Below are positions 9,767 to 19,158 of a stretch of 64,000 bases of DNA, piece by piece. The DNA is taken from NCBI RefSeq assembly GCF_000381905.1, contig NZ_KB907256.1:112560-176559 (forward strand). Reading direction: 5' to 3'. How positions within the stretch are numbered: the first letter of the stretch is position 1; every line of letters starts with the position of its first letter. Origin of the DNA: Paenibacillus fonticola DSM 21315 (GTDB taxonomy: Bacteria > Bacillota > Bacilli > Paenibacillales > Paenibacillaceae). The position numbers were made by a program, and so were the translations under genes. Below the pieces are notes generated by a model. That model was not told the DNA's origin, did no database searches, and worked only from the letters and a program-made list of their open reading frames with translations.

Positions 9767-10039
9767 TTGGGTGACCAGCATTTTAAAGAAACGGTGGAAC
9801 TGACTTTGAAGGTGATCGGCGGGAAGTGGAAGCCGGTAATTTTATGCCACTTGACGGAAGGCACGCACCGATTTGGAGAATTGAGACGAGAAATGCCGCA
9901 AATTACGCAAAAAATGCTGACGCAGCAGCTGCGTGAATTAGAAAAAGCCGCGATTATCAATCGCAAGGTTTATGACCAGGTGCCGCCTAAGGTGGAGTAT
10001 TCATTGACTGAGTATGGGCTAACTGTGAAGACGATTTGA
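9767..10039 (+). CDS. HxlR-family transcriptional regulator, short C-terminus
   Basis: Winged-helix regulator of 90 residues with the family hallmarks VIGGKWKPVILCHL, RFGELRREMPQITQKMLTQQLRELE and VPPKVEYSLTEYG. HxlR proteins usually run 105-120 residues, and this frame stops right after EYGLTVKTI, so the last dimerisation helix is missing. A one-base frameshift or early stop is likely. Start is TTG 9767 with AAAGGAG about 9 bases upstream. A strong terminator follows. It may still bind DNA, but dimer stability is doubtful. Confidence 0.78.
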   Translation: MGDQHFKETVELTLKVIGGKWKPVILCHLTEGTHRFGELRREMPQITQKMLTQQLRELEKAAIINRKVYDQVPPKVEYSLTEYGLTVKTI

Positions 10040-10081
10040 GCAAATTCAAGCTCAAAGCTTAATATAGGCTGGATTTAAAAA

Positions 10082-10126
10082 GGGACAAGAGACCTCTTCA
10101 TTTGAGGAATCTTGTCCTTGTTTTTG
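10082..10126. terminator. intrinsic terminator, bidirectional
   Basis: Hairpin GGACAAGA...TCTTGTCC with an inner CCTC/GAGG stem followed by TTGTTTTT. A-rich sequence on the other side allows use by the minus-strand nucleoside operon. Confidence 0.82.
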
Positions 10127-10128
10127 AC

Positions 10129-11043
10129 TTATGCGAAGGTTTTCACCGCTTCATACAGCATGTCCAGCAGCCTTTGGCTCGACACGCTAACGGCGAAGTT
10201 CACGTTTTTCGCCCGGTTGGTCCGGCCTCTGAGGTCTACGACCGTTTGCCCACGGGTAAACTCGCCGCTGAGTTCAATTTCTACGTTGCAATGCTGCGTT
10301 TCGAACAGCGACGGGTCAATCAGGTAGGCAACGGCGCAGGGATCGTGCATTCCTTCGACCCGATCGTTCCGGAAATAATAGTCCAGCATCGCGGCGATCG
10401 CCTGTCCTGTTTGGTTGCCGATGTTTCGTATACGCTCGATATCCTCGATATACATCGGTACTTGGTACGTCACGTTCAGACCGAACATCGTGATCGGAAT
10501 ACCGGAACGGAACACGGTCTGCGCCGCCTCAGGGTCGACGTAGATGTTGAATTCTGCCACCGGGGTCCCGTTCCCCTCCGTGCTCGAACCACCCATGATG
10601 GAGAGCTGCTCGATGCGTCCGATAACCTCCGGATACTCAGTCAGCAGTAGAGCCACGTTGGTGAGCGGGCCGATAGCCACGATCGTCACCTTTTGTTCGC
10701 TTGCCATAATAACTTCACGCATCGCGTCTATCGCGGACTGTTCAATTACGGACAGCGTTGTATCTCCCAATTCCACCCCGCCGAATCCCGAATCGCCATG
10801 GGCTTTCTCGGCAACCACCAGCTCACCGTACAGCGGGCCTGTCGCTCCTCTGGCAACCGGGATGTCCGGCCGCCTGATGAACGACAGCAGCTTGAGCGTA
10901 TTGGCGGTAATTTTCTCGCTGGTCTGGTTGCCGGCGCAGGTCGTAATCAGTTTGATGTCCAGCTGCTCCGAAGCTGCGGCGAGCAAAATGGCCAGAGCGT
11001 CGTCGATTCCTGGATCGCAGTCAATAATAATCGGTTTTACCAT
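10129..11043 (-). CDS. inosine-uridine preferring nucleoside hydrolase
   Basis: Cleaves the N-glycosidic bond of ribonucleosides to free base and ribose. The calcium-binding signature DCDPGIDDALAI stands at residue 8, followed by IVAIGPLTNVALLLTEYPEV, a middle AEFNIYVDPEAA segment and HDPCAVAYLID near 230, all canonical for the family (305 residues). ATG 11043 has GGAGG about 7 bases upstream; the longer frame starting at 11064 is less well supported. It is the last gene of a minus-strand operon with ribokinase and a sugar-type importer, which points to nucleoside scavenging. Confidence 0.93.
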   Translation of the reverse strand: MVKPIIIDCDPGIDDALAILLAAASEQLDIKLITTCAGNQTSEKITANTLKLLSFIRRPDIPVARGATGPLYGELVVAEKAHGDSGFGGVELGDTTLSVIEQSAIDAMREVIMASEQKVTIVAIGPLTNVALLLTEYPEVIGRIEQLSIMGGSSTEGNGTPVAEFNIYVDPEAAQTVFRSGIPITMFGLNVTYQVPMYIEDIERIRNIGNQTGQAIAAMLDYYFRNDRVEGMHDPCAVAYLIDPSLFETQHCNVEIELSGEFTRGQTVVDLRGRTNRAKNVNFAVSVSSQRLLDMLYEAVKTFA

Positions 11044-11067
11044 GGTGATCCTCCGTTTCTTCATCCA

Positions 11068-11973
11068 TTAACTAAGCAATTTGATGGCGATGACTCCGCC
11101 GAAGATCAGGGCGATGCCGAGCATCTCGGTTTGCGCCATTTTTTCCTTCAAGACGACTCGCGCATAGAGCACGATCAACAAGATATTTCCCGAAATAATG
11201 GCTGACACTAGCCCCGTTACGCCCAGCTTAAAAGCCGGGAGGATAAAGATCATGGCCAGAAAATTCGTTAAGCCGATGGTCATGCCCCATAATAGGGTCC
11301 TGTGAGTGGCTGGGGTAGCCGCCTCTATAACTTTCCCGTTACCCCCGGCATGCGGATGCTCGCTCCGGTCCGTGCGTCCTCGTTCCTTGGATTGCTGCCA
11401 GCGCCAGGTGGCAAAGAACAGGATCGCTCCGGTACCGAACATCAGGATCAGCGTAGGCAGTGTCTCTGCGCCCTGTAGGACGGATATTTTACACAGAATA
11501 TCCGTCATCCCAAAGAACAGCATAGCCAGCAGGCCCCACTGCGACCCCTGCAAATGCCGCCAGGAGAGCTGGTTAGAATAGCTGATCAGGAACACGCCAG
11601 AGAAGATGGTCAGGAAGGCCAGACCTTGGCCAAGGCTCATCGTCTCTCTCCACAGCAGGAAGGAAAGCGAAGTTACGACCAGCGGCGACGTGCCTATTAA
11701 GATGGCAATTAAAGAGGCTTTGCCCGCGGCATATGCCTTGTACATAGACGAGTTGGATACATAAGCGAACGCGCCGACCCATATGCCAAGCAGGGCGCCT
11801 GAATTCCATACCTGTCCGATGAATAAATTCAGAATGACGGACAGGAGGAAGGCTCCGATATAAGCGCCCAGCAGCAGCAGGTTCCGATCGAAGCCCTTGC
11901 GGGAGGACCATTGAAACATAATGGCTCTAACCCCGTAGATGATGGCTACGCATATTGCAAATATCAGCCACAT
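11068..11973 (-). CDS. EamA/DMT-family transporter
   Basis: Ten hydrophobic segments in 301 residues with the duplicated EamA architecture, including GLVSAIISGNILLIVLYARVV near the end. A charged loop near residues 195-215 separates the halves. DMT proteins export or exchange small metabolites. Lying between ribokinase and nucleoside hydrolase, it could carry nucleobases or nucleosides (for example expelling unused base), but this is inference from position only. Spacing to the upstream ribokinase stop is 5 bases, implying co-translation. Confidence 0.85.
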   Translation of the reverse strand: MWLIFAICVAIIYGVRAIMFQWSSRKGFDRNLLLLGAYIGAFLLSVILNLFIGQVWNSGALLGIWVGAFAYVSNSSMYKAYAAGKASLIAILIGTSPLVVTSLSFLLWRETMSLGQGLAFLTIFSGVFLISYSNQLSWRHLQGSQWGLLAMLFFGMTDILCKISVLQGAETLPTLILMFGTGAILFFATWRWQQSKERGRTDRSEHPHAGGNGKVIEAATPATHRTLLWGMTIGLTNFLAMIFILPAFKLGVTGLVSAIISGNILLIVLYARVVLKEKMAQTEMLGIALIFGGVIAIKLLS

Positions 11974-11978
11974 ACCGC

Positions 11979-12905
11979 CTAGCTCCCGTGGCGTTCGCGT
12001 AAAAATTGCTCAATCTCCCCACGGGTAGGGATCGAGTTCGCCGCCCCTTTCCGGGTAACCGCAATAGCCGCCGCCGCGGAGGCGAATCGAAGCTTCTCCT
12101 CGGTGGAGAGCGGCGAGCGCAGCAGCGTGGCCCAGGCTCCGATGAACGTATCACCTGCGGCCGTCGTATCCACCGCATTGACTTGGAATGCCGGTACATC
12201 GATTTTGACCAGCGACGTATTCATATACGACGTGCCTTTCTCGCCTAAAGTCAGAATGACTTCCCGCGAACCCTTATGAATCAGGCAGCGCAGCGCTTCC
12301 TCGGCTTGCTCCGCGCTGCCTGCAGAAATTCCTGTAATCGTTTCGATTTCGGTTTCGTTCAATATGAGCAAGTCTATTTTCTGCAACAGCTCATCTGAAA
12401 TGGAGGTGGCCGGAGCGGGATTGAGGATAATGAAGACCCCTTTCCGGCGGGCTTCTTCAATCACCATTTCGTTCGTCTCCCATGGAATTTCGTTTTGCAG
12501 CAGCAAAAGATCCGTTTGTTCAAGTATGGAAAGGGATGAGCGAATATCGTCCGGGTTCATTTTGCCGTTGGCGCCTTCGGACAATATGATCGTATTCTCC
12601 CCTTTATCGTTGACGTTAATAAAGGCCAAGCCTGAGAAGCCCTCTTTGGACATAACGAGGCTCGTATTCACCCCGTACCCTTGCACCGTGGCAAGGAGCT
12701 GGTTCGCGAAGGAATCCTGACCGACCGAACCGATCATCGTTACATTTCCGCCGGCCAATGAAGCTGCAATCGCCTGGTTGGAGCCTTTTCCGCCGCATAG
12801 GTATTCCGCTCCCAATCCTTTTACGGTCTCGCCAGCCTCCGGAAATTCGTGCACGCGGTTAATGATGTCCATATTAATGCTGCCGACGACTAAAATATTC
12901 AACAA
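11979..12905 (-). CDS. rbsK: ribokinase (PfkB family)
   Basis: Phosphorylates ribose to ribose-5-phosphate. The 308-residue protein shows VVGSINMDIINRV, the sugar-binding GGKGSNQAIAAS, and the PfkB signature DTTAAGDTFIGAW containing the catalytic base, with AAGD as in enterobacterial RbsK. A monovalent-cation-binding style C-terminus AAAIAVTRKGAANSIP is present. It starts with TTG 12905 after a modest GGATGTGAG site. With the hydrolase three reading frames downstream it completes the route nucleoside to ribose to ribose-5-phosphate. Confidence 0.93.
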   Translation of the reverse strand: MLNILVVGSINMDIINRVHEFPEAGETVKGLGAEYLCGGKGSNQAIAASLAGGNVTMIGSVGQDSFANQLLATVQGYGVNTSLVMSKEGFSGLAFINVNDKGENTIILSEGANGKMNPDDIRSSLSILEQTDLLLLQNEIPWETNEMVIEEARRKGVFIILNPAPATSISDELLQKIDLLILNETEIETITGISAGSAEQAEEALRCLIHKGSREVILTLGEKGTSYMNTSLVKIDVPAFQVNAVDTTAAGDTFIGAWATLLRSPLSTEEKLRFASAAAAIAVTRKGAANSIPTRGEIEQFLRERHGS

Positions 12906-12957
12906 ATCGACTCACATCCGTTTTAGTTTAATTAAGTTGTGTGTAGTAACTGCATGG

Positions 12958-13800
12958 TTAACCTTCTTTGGAACCTGAATTTGCAACACCTTGCACAAAA
13001 TAACGCTGGAACAACAAAATCAATATTACCGGTACGATGACAGCAATAATGGTAGCGGCAAACATCTCGTTCCAGGCCGTCGCGTGCTCTGTCGTGAACA
13101 TGCTGATGGCTACCTGAATGACACGGTATTTCTCCGAACGCGTCACGATCAATGGCCACATGAAGGATTCCCATTGGAAAATGAAGGTGAGCAGCGCCGC
13201 ACTGATCGTAACCGGTTTACAGAGAGGCATAATAATTCCCAAGTAAATTTTCCACCAGGAGGCGCCTTCAAGGCGTGCTGCTTCGATCAAAGACATCGGA
13301 AGATCCATGAAAAATTGTCGGTACAAGAAAATGACCAGCCCGTTGGCAATCCCGGGAATAATCAAACCGTAATAGCTGTCGATCCATCCAATGCCGTTCA
13401 TCAAGCTGTATAGTGGAATGGAGATGACTTCAAACGGGATCATAAAGCTGAATATGACGAGGCCGAATAGAATTTCGCTGCCTTTAAATGTGAACTTGGC
13501 AAAAGCGAAAGCCGCCATCGAGTTGAATATGACGCTAAAAAGAACGGTTGTTAAGGCAATGAAGAACGTGTTCACCACGATGGGACCGTAGCCTCTTAGC
13601 GCAAACAGATTCGTATAGGCCTCCCAGGTGAAATCGGTGGGAATGAATGTGCGCCAAGAGATCGGAGAGACGTAACGGAAAATGTCATCCACCGGCCGAA
13701 AGGAAGAAACCAGCGCGAAGATAAGTGGAAAAAAGACGATCACGAGCAACACCAAATGAATGGTATAGAGAAGCCATTTTGAGGTACTCTTCAAGGTCAC
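12958..13800 (-). CDS. carbohydrate ABC transporter permease, MalG type
   Basis: Inner-membrane CUT1 permease of about 280 residues with six predicted helices and the EAA loop EAARLEGASWWKIYLGIIMPLCKP. It pairs with the MalF-type permease directly upstream. The annotated GTG at 13800 is 2 bases from AAAGAGG; TTG at 13794 is better spaced. No ATPase gene lies in the operon, so a shared MsmX-like ATPase encoded elsewhere is expected, as is usual in Bacillales. Confidence 0.92.
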   Translation of the reverse strand: MTLKSTSKWLLYTIHLVLLVIVFFPLIFALVSSFRPVDDIFRYVSPISWRTFIPTDFTWEAYTNLFALRGYGPIVVNTFFIALTTVLFSVIFNSMAAFAFAKFTFKGSEILFGLVIFSFMIPFEVISIPLYSLMNGIGWIDSYYGLIIPGIANGLVIFLYRQFFMDLPMSLIEAARLEGASWWKIYLGIIMPLCKPVTISAALLTFIFQWESFMWPLIVTRSEKYRVIQVAISMFTTEHATAWNEMFAATIIAVIVPVILILLFQRYFVQGVANSGSKEG

Positions 13801-13817
13801 AACCTCTTTCTGTTGAC

Positions 13818-14678
13818 TTAATGTTTAGGTTTGAGCAGTTTGAATTGCGCCGCAATGATGATCAGAATTAGCACCAAAAGCATCATGACGATTGCCGAGG
13901 CTCTGCCAAGATCGGAGTATTGAAACGCGCTGTTGAAGCTCTCGTTCATCAGAACGTTCGTGCTGTTCTCCGGACCGCCTTTGGTCAAAATATACATTGG
14001 CGAGAACATGAGGAAGTTGATGACGGTGTCTGTTACCGTGACAAAGATTAGCGGACGCTTCAGCATCGGAAACGTGACGTTCTTGAAGCGTTCCCAGCGT
14101 CCGGCGCCGTCAATCGCGGCAGCTTCGTACAAGGAGCCGGGGATTTCCTGAAGTCCGGCCAGGAGGAATACGGACCAGTAACCGACGCCTCTCCAGGTGG
14201 AGATGGCGATAATGACCCATAGCGCCTGCTCGCTGCTGCCGAGGAACGGCTGTGCTGGAAGGCCCAAAGCGACCAGAATCGAGTTGACGATCCCTTGCTC
14301 CTGATTGAGCAGAAGCGCCCACAGTACGCAGGCAATCGGCTGGGATACGGCAATAGGGATGAAGTGGATCGAGCGGAAGAAGCCGATGCCCTTCAGCTGA
14401 ATATTCAGCAGCAGCGCCAGCAACAGGGCAAGCCCGATTTGCAGCGGATTTATGACTACGTTCATCAGTAGCGTTACTTTAACGGAATTCCAGAAGACGG
14501 GGTCCTTGAGTAAGGTCACATAATTGTCCAAGGCAACGAAGATTTTCTCGCCTTGCAGGAAAGTCGGGCTGTACAAGCTTTCATTCAATCCTTGAAAGAT
14601 AGGTAACAGCTTGAACACGATTATTCCGAATAGCGCCGGGAATAAAAATAAATAGGGTACATACGTTTTTTCACGCAT
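13818..14678 (-). CDS. carbohydrate ABC transporter permease, MalF type
   Basis: CUT1 permease of about 286 residues: VPYLFLFPALFGIIVFKLLP opens the first helix and EAAAIDGAGRWERFKNVTFPMLKRP is the EAA loop that contacts the ATPase. The open frame extends to a TTG at 14738. However, ATG 14678 (MREKTYV) has GGCGGTGA upstream at better spacing and matches family starts. It lies between the binding protein and the MalG-type partner. Confidence 0.9.
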   Translation of the reverse strand: MREKTYVPYLFLFPALFGIIVFKLLPIFQGLNESLYSPTFLQGEKIFVALDNYVTLLKDPVFWNSVKVTLLMNVVINPLQIGLALLLALLLNIQLKGIGFFRSIHFIPIAVSQPIACVLWALLLNQEQGIVNSILVALGLPAQPFLGSSEQALWVIIAISTWRGVGYWSVFLLAGLQEIPGSLYEAAAIDGAGRWERFKNVTFPMLKRPLIFVTVTDTVINFLMFSPMYILTKGGPENSTNVLMNESFNSAFQYSDLGRASAIVMMLLVLILIIIAAQFKLLKPKH

Positions 14679-14792
14679 CGCTTGCATTTCACCGCCGTTA
14701 GTCTTAGTCAGCAAGTATGGGGGGAGGCAGCTCTTCAACTTGCCGTCGATCTTCCCCCCATTGAAACCTACTGCTGAATCATGATGCTCGTC

Positions 14793-16145
14793 CTACTTTT
14801 TCAGTGAATCGTATTTTTTCAACAAGCGGTCGCTTTGCTCCGCTGCCTGATCGAGGGCTTTCTTCGGATCGGATCCGGCCTTTATATCTTCGTAAGCTTT
14901 GGTCAGCAGGGACTCCCATTCCAGATAGCCAGGGGATACCGGACGAGGCACTGCCGTATTTTGCGCTTCAAATGCCGCCAAGCGGAATACGCTCGACGGG
15001 AATTCCTCAAATTTCGGATCGGTAGTAATGAAATGAAGAACCTCTTTGCTCGCTGGCAATTCATTGCGCTGCTCGAACCAGAACTTGGCGCCTTCGCCCG
15101 TTGTCGCGAATTTGATGAATTCTGCGGCGGCCTCCTTCTTGTCAGAGAAGCTGGAGAGCCCAAGGTGGAAACTGCCCGTAGGCGTGGCTGCTTTGTTACC
15201 GTTAAAGTAAGGGAACGGCGCTGCGCCAAAAGGAACGCCTCTTTCCGTGAACATTTTGATATAAGCTGTCGAGCCGATCATCATCGCCGTCTTGCCGGTT
15301 GCAAAGTATTCCACCGTTTCGTCAGGAGTAATTTTCGGGCTGATCTTCCAGGTGTTGAACGTGTCATAATAGAACTTGGCAGCCTGCACCATTTTGTCGG
15401 AGTTCGTGAATCCTTGTGCCGTGAAGCCATCCTTGCTGATGACTTCAGCATCCAGGCTGTTCGCCAGGGGGAGCAATTGATATGGACGTCCTACTTGGCG
15501 GAAGGTAAAGCCGAATATGTCGGTTTGGCCGTCTCCGTTCTGATCGAAAGTCAGCTTCTTGGCGAGTTCAACCGTATCTTCCCAGGTCATGCGCTTATCA
15601 GGATCTTGGGCAGGGAGATCGATACCTTTCTCTGCAAAAATATCTTTGTTGTAATAAAGCACGTCCGTCGACGTATTCATCGGGGCAGCCATAAACTTGC
15701 CATCATAGCTTCCCGCTTGGAGCGATGCGTCGACCCATTTTGCTTTTTCATCATTGCTGAAGTAACTGTCGAGCGGCTCCAGAAATCCTTTAACCGTGTA
15801 GTTGGATACGAGCGGGCCATCGACCATGAAGACATCGAATGACGGTTTCTTGGAATTCATTTGCACTTCGATGCCTTCCAGCATTTGACGGAACGGCAGA
15901 GACACGAAGTTAATTTTAATGTTAGGGTTTTGCTCTTCGAACTTCGTTGCAAGCGCTTGCAAATCATCGGCCCAAGTGGACACGACCATAAAGTCGACTT
16001 CCGTTTTATTTCCGCTGTTTGCTTTGCCGCCGTTTTCGGCAGCGCCTGAAGCCGGTTTTTCTGCCTGGTTGCTACCCTTGGCGCATCCTGCAACGATCGA
16101 CATAAGCATCATTAAGGATACCAATAAAAGAGATAATTTTCTCAC
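14793..16145 (-). CDS. ABC transporter sugar/nucleoside-binding lipoprotein
   Basis: Extracellular solute-binding protein of 450 residues (family 1, MalE-like). The signal peptide ends in the lipobox SIVAGCAKG, so Cys21 should be lipidated and anchored to the membrane. A Gly/Ser/Lys linker precedes the bilobal domain beginning VDFMVVSTWADDLQAL. It starts with GTG 16145 behind AGGGGGAA. As the first gene of the operon it likely captures the substrate processed by the downstream nucleoside hydrolase and ribokinase, although CUT1 binding proteins more often bind oligosaccharides, so specificity is open. Confidence 0.92.
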   Translation of the reverse strand: MRKLSLLLVSLMMLMSIVAGCAKGSNQAEKPASGAAENGGKANSGNKTEVDFMVVSTWADDLQALATKFEEQNPNIKINFVSLPFRQMLEGIEVQMNSKKPSFDVFMVDGPLVSNYTVKGFLEPLDSYFSNDEKAKWVDASLQAGSYDGKFMAAPMNTSTDVLYYNKDIFAEKGIDLPAQDPDKRMTWEDTVELAKKLTFDQNGDGQTDIFGFTFRQVGRPYQLLPLANSLDAEVISKDGFTAQGFTNSDKMVQAAKFYYDTFNTWKISPKITPDETVEYFATGKTAMMIGSTAYIKMFTERGVPFGAAPFPYFNGNKAATPTGSFHLGLSSFSDKKEAAAEFIKFATTGEGAKFWFEQRNELPASKEVLHFITTDPKFEEFPSSVFRLAAFEAQNTAVPRPVSPGYLEWESLLTKAYEDIKAGSDPKKALDQAAEQSDRLLKKYDSLKK

Positions 16146-16283
16146 TGATGAATTCCCCCTGGATGAATTGTGATTTTGGCTGTTGTCTACCTCTTGTAAT
16201 CTTGCTTTGGTAATGGAAATCTCTTAGGCTTTTCGATTTGCGGAAATCCCTCCTTATATGCATCCAACCCAAATGCTCAAAAC

Positions 16284-16299
16284 GTGTAACCGGTTACAC
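16284..16299. promoter_or_regulatory. cre/LacI-family operator 1
   Basis: Perfect 16-base palindrome GTGTAACCGGTTACAC in the leader of the binding-protein operon. Its core TGTAA-N-CG-N-TTACA fits the CcpA cre consensus and also a local LacI-family operator. Confidence 0.7.
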
Positions 16300-16360
16300 A
16301 ATAGGACAAAAACTTATTTCATTTTCGGAAAAATAACAATGAAATTTTTGTATTATGAAC

Positions 16361-16376
16361 GTGGTACCGGTTACAC
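16361..16376. promoter_or_regulatory. cre/LacI-family operator 2
   Basis: GTGGTACCGGTTACAC matches operator 1 at 14 of 16 positions, centred 77 bases further upstream. Two such sites flanking the probable promoter suggest looping or cooperative repression. Confidence 0.6.
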
Positions 16377-16629
16377 TTTTCGTACGCTTAGTTTAATGGA
16401 TGTGACTAAAGTGTGTCAATTGAATTCCTGTGGTAATTCTACCCATGGAAACCATGTGATTATAAAATGAAAAAACCTTCCATGAGAGGAAAAATCGCCT
16501 TTCCATAGAATATTAAAAATGTAGAAATAGTTAATTTGTGAAAATTGTTGCAAGGGCAGGTGAGTTAACTGGATTGCGGAATACCGGCTTTGTTCAATTC
16601 GAAGACCCTGAATACTAGGAAGGTGTAAA

Positions 16630-19020
16630 ATGTTTAAACCGTCTCAATCAGCGATGAAGAAGATTTCAGCAGCGAGCATAAAGGCAGAAAGAGTGAAAAA
16701 TTACTTTGCCGGCAGCAGTATCGCCTTGGCCGCTTTTTTATTGACCGTGGTCATGACCTTTGGCTACAATTCTTTTTCTAATATAAAAAATGAATCTGAC
16801 TTTCAAGCGCTTTTTTACGACGTCCGCCAGGATGAAATTACCCGCATCAGCGAAACAGAGGAGATTAGTCAGTTTGGGCTCTACATGGAAGTAGGCAGAG
16901 AGAAGAAAGAAGATCGTTCATTGTCGATGTTGTACACGGACCAGACTATGATGGATTTAACTCATGCCCGTATCGTTCAAGGAGAATTTCCAACGAAGCC
17001 AAATGAAATTGCGATTGAACAAGATTACGTTGCATCGGAAGCCGGCAGTCCGGGTCTTGGTGAGCCGATCGTACTGGAGTACAGAAATAATGCCAGTAAA
17101 CAAATGCAAACGAAGGAATTCGTCATTTCGGGCTGGCTGCAAACAACGGCCTCTGGAGATGACCAGCGTTTGGGGTATAATGCCTTAGTATCGAAAGAAT
17201 TCATTGCAGCCGATCCGTTTCTCTCCCAAGCGAACTACTCTGTAGCCTTTAATATCAACGATGCTGACAGCTATTCAAACGAAGCGTTAAAGTCCAAAAT
17301 TCAAGATTTAGGAAAACAAATCGGCATTTCTGAACAGAATGTCCAGATTAATCATCTGAATGTAGATACAAATCATTTATCAGGCAGCACCATACTCTTC
17401 ATCGCTTGTATTCTGTTTATCATTGTGTTGGCCTGCTCGCTGGTGATTTACAATATTTTTTATATATCCATTAATAAACGAATTAGACAATACGGTCAGC
17501 TAAGAACATTAGGAACGACGAGGAAGCAAATGAAACGGCTGGTGCTGTATGAAGGAAAACATCTATCCCGCAAGTATATTCCATTAGGGGTTCTCCTTGG
17601 CTGCTTGATGAGCTGGTTAATGAATCCCTCCATCTGGATGATGGTTCCCAGTCTGTTTCTCGCGCTTTTAGCAGGAATATTTACAAGCTTGACGGTCCGA
17701 GTGTCGCTAAACGCCCCGGCCAAGTTTGCGGCAAAGACATCTCCGATAGAAGCCATTAAACATGTCGAGACCGGCAACTATACAAAGAAGGAGAGAAAAA
17801 TCTCGAAGAGATTGACTCCTTTCTCTTTAGCCGCCTTGAACTTATCGAGAGGCAAGAAGAAGACGATGTTGACTTTATTGTCGTTGATTTTAAGCGGGAT
17901 ACTTTTTATTTCATTGGCCACACTGCTCAATTCGGTAGATCCCGTCTCCAAGGCAAAGCGGTACTTTCCAGGCAATGGTCATTTTAACGTTCAAATTAAT
18001 AGTGAGCTGTACTCTGAAACTGTTAATTTAAGCGATCTCCAAAGTGAGAACCAGCTATCCACTGATTTAAAGGAGAGTATCTTGGCTATCAATGACGTGA
18101 ACAGCGTCATAGAGCATCAATATCTTGAAGCAGCCGTTAAAGATGCATACACAGAGGAAGGCGCTGTGGTAGTGGGCATCGAAAATATTTCGACGAGCAA
18201 CATCCAATGGCTAAGCGAGCACTTGGCTGCGGGGACGATCCCTGAAATTCAATCTTCCGACACAGCCTATATTCTCATGAATAGCGCCAGCAGTGAGTTT
18301 GAATTTTATGATTTTCAGCACGCTGTGGGGGATCGCATTTCATTCATCATAGGCAACGGCCACGAGAAGGTTGAACATGAATTTGTCATTGCAGGCGAAA
18401 TTCGCGATAAAGACTCGAGAGTTCCTTTTTATTTGCCATCTGAAGCGATGCAAGCCATCGCCCCCTTTAACCCTAATCGAAGTTTTGAAGTAGTTATGAT
18501 GGAAAATGCCGATGAACAGCTGGTGAAAAACGAGCTGCAGCACCTTATTGCCAACAAGGAAACATTAAACTTATTATCGTTTTCCGAAGTTGTGGCGTCG
18601 AATAAAACAGCCTTCAAAACGATCACGATGGTTATGTATAGTTTTATGGCTTTTATAGCATTATTCGGTGTCATTAATTTGATGAATACGATTATCACTA
18701 CGATTTCGGCAAGAAAAACCGAGCTTGGCATTATGCAGGCTATTGGTTTGGATCGAAGAAAGCTATCAGCCATGCTAGGATACGAAACAGGATTTTTGAT
18801 TATAGGAAGCTTAATAGTTGCTCTTATTGCCGGGAACGTGATTGGATACGGAATAAGTGAAGTGGTAGGAAGCCAGGGCGGGTTTTCATATATCCATTAT
18901 CAATTCCCGTTGAAGGCCATTCTCCTGTATGCCATGGCTATCCTGCTTGTGCAGGCGGGAATTATTCAATTCGTCAAAATTTCCACTTCAAGGCAGACCG
19001 TTGTGGAGCTGTTAAGGTAA
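16630..19020 (+). CDS. FtsX-like ABC permease, two-domain
   Basis: Large membrane protein of 796 residues with the double FtsX/MacB layout. An N-terminal helix (about 27-50) and an extracytoplasmic domain to ~250 are followed by three helices (252-355). A second unit starts near 408 with another large extracytoplasmic domain (~430-660) and three final helices. The segment TTISARKTELGIMQAIGLDRRKLSAMLGYE is the characteristic cytoplasmic loop. Such permeases work with a LolD/MacB-type ATPase in lipoprotein, lipid or peptide-antibiotic handling. No ATPase gene lies beside it, so it is an orphan here. AGGAAGGTG precedes the ATG. Confidence 0.88.
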   Translation: MFKPSQSAMKKISAASIKAERVKNYFAGSSIALAAFLLTVVMTFGYNSFSNIKNESDFQALFYDVRQDEITRISETEEISQFGLYMEVGREKKEDRSLSMLYTDQTMMDLTHARIVQGEFPTKPNEIAIEQDYVASEAGSPGLGEPIVLEYRNNASKQMQTKEFVISGWLQTTASGDDQRLGYNALVSKEFIAADPFLSQANYSVAFNINDADSYSNEALKSKIQDLGKQIGISEQNVQINHLNVDTNHLSGSTILFIACILFIIVLACSLVIYNIFYISINKRIRQYGQLRTLGTTRKQMKRLVLYEGKHLSRKYIPLGVLLGCLMSWLMNPSIWMMVPSLFLALLAGIFTSLTVRVSLNAPAKFAAKTSPIEAIKHVETGNYTKKERKISKRLTPFSLAALNLSRGKKKTMLTLLSLILSGILFISLATLLNSVDPVSKAKRYFPGNGHFNVQINSELYSETVNLSDLQSENQLSTDLKESILAINDVNSVIEHQYLEAAVKDAYTEEGAVVVGIENISTSNIQWLSEHLAAGTIPEIQSSDTAYILMNSASSEFEFYDFQHAVGDRISFIIGNGHEKVEHEFVIAGEIRDKDSRVPFYLPSEAMQAIAPFNPNRSFEVVMMENADEQLVKNELQHLIANKETLNLLSFSEVVASNKTAFKTITMVMYSFMAFIALFGVINLMNTIITTISARKTELGIMQAIGLDRRKLSAMLGYETGFLIIGSLIVALIAGNVIGYGISEVVGSQGGFSYIHYQFPLKAILLYAMAILLVQAGIIQFVKISTSRQTVVELLR

Positions 19021-19158
19021 CAGGGGAAGGCTGTCAACCATAGGTGAGAGCTAAAACAGCAGAAGGGATATAGCGGTAGCAGTTTATGCATAATTTCATT
19101 CCAAATAACCAAGCCTACAACATAGTAAATATCTAGGAAAGCAGGGGCTGTATTTGCG

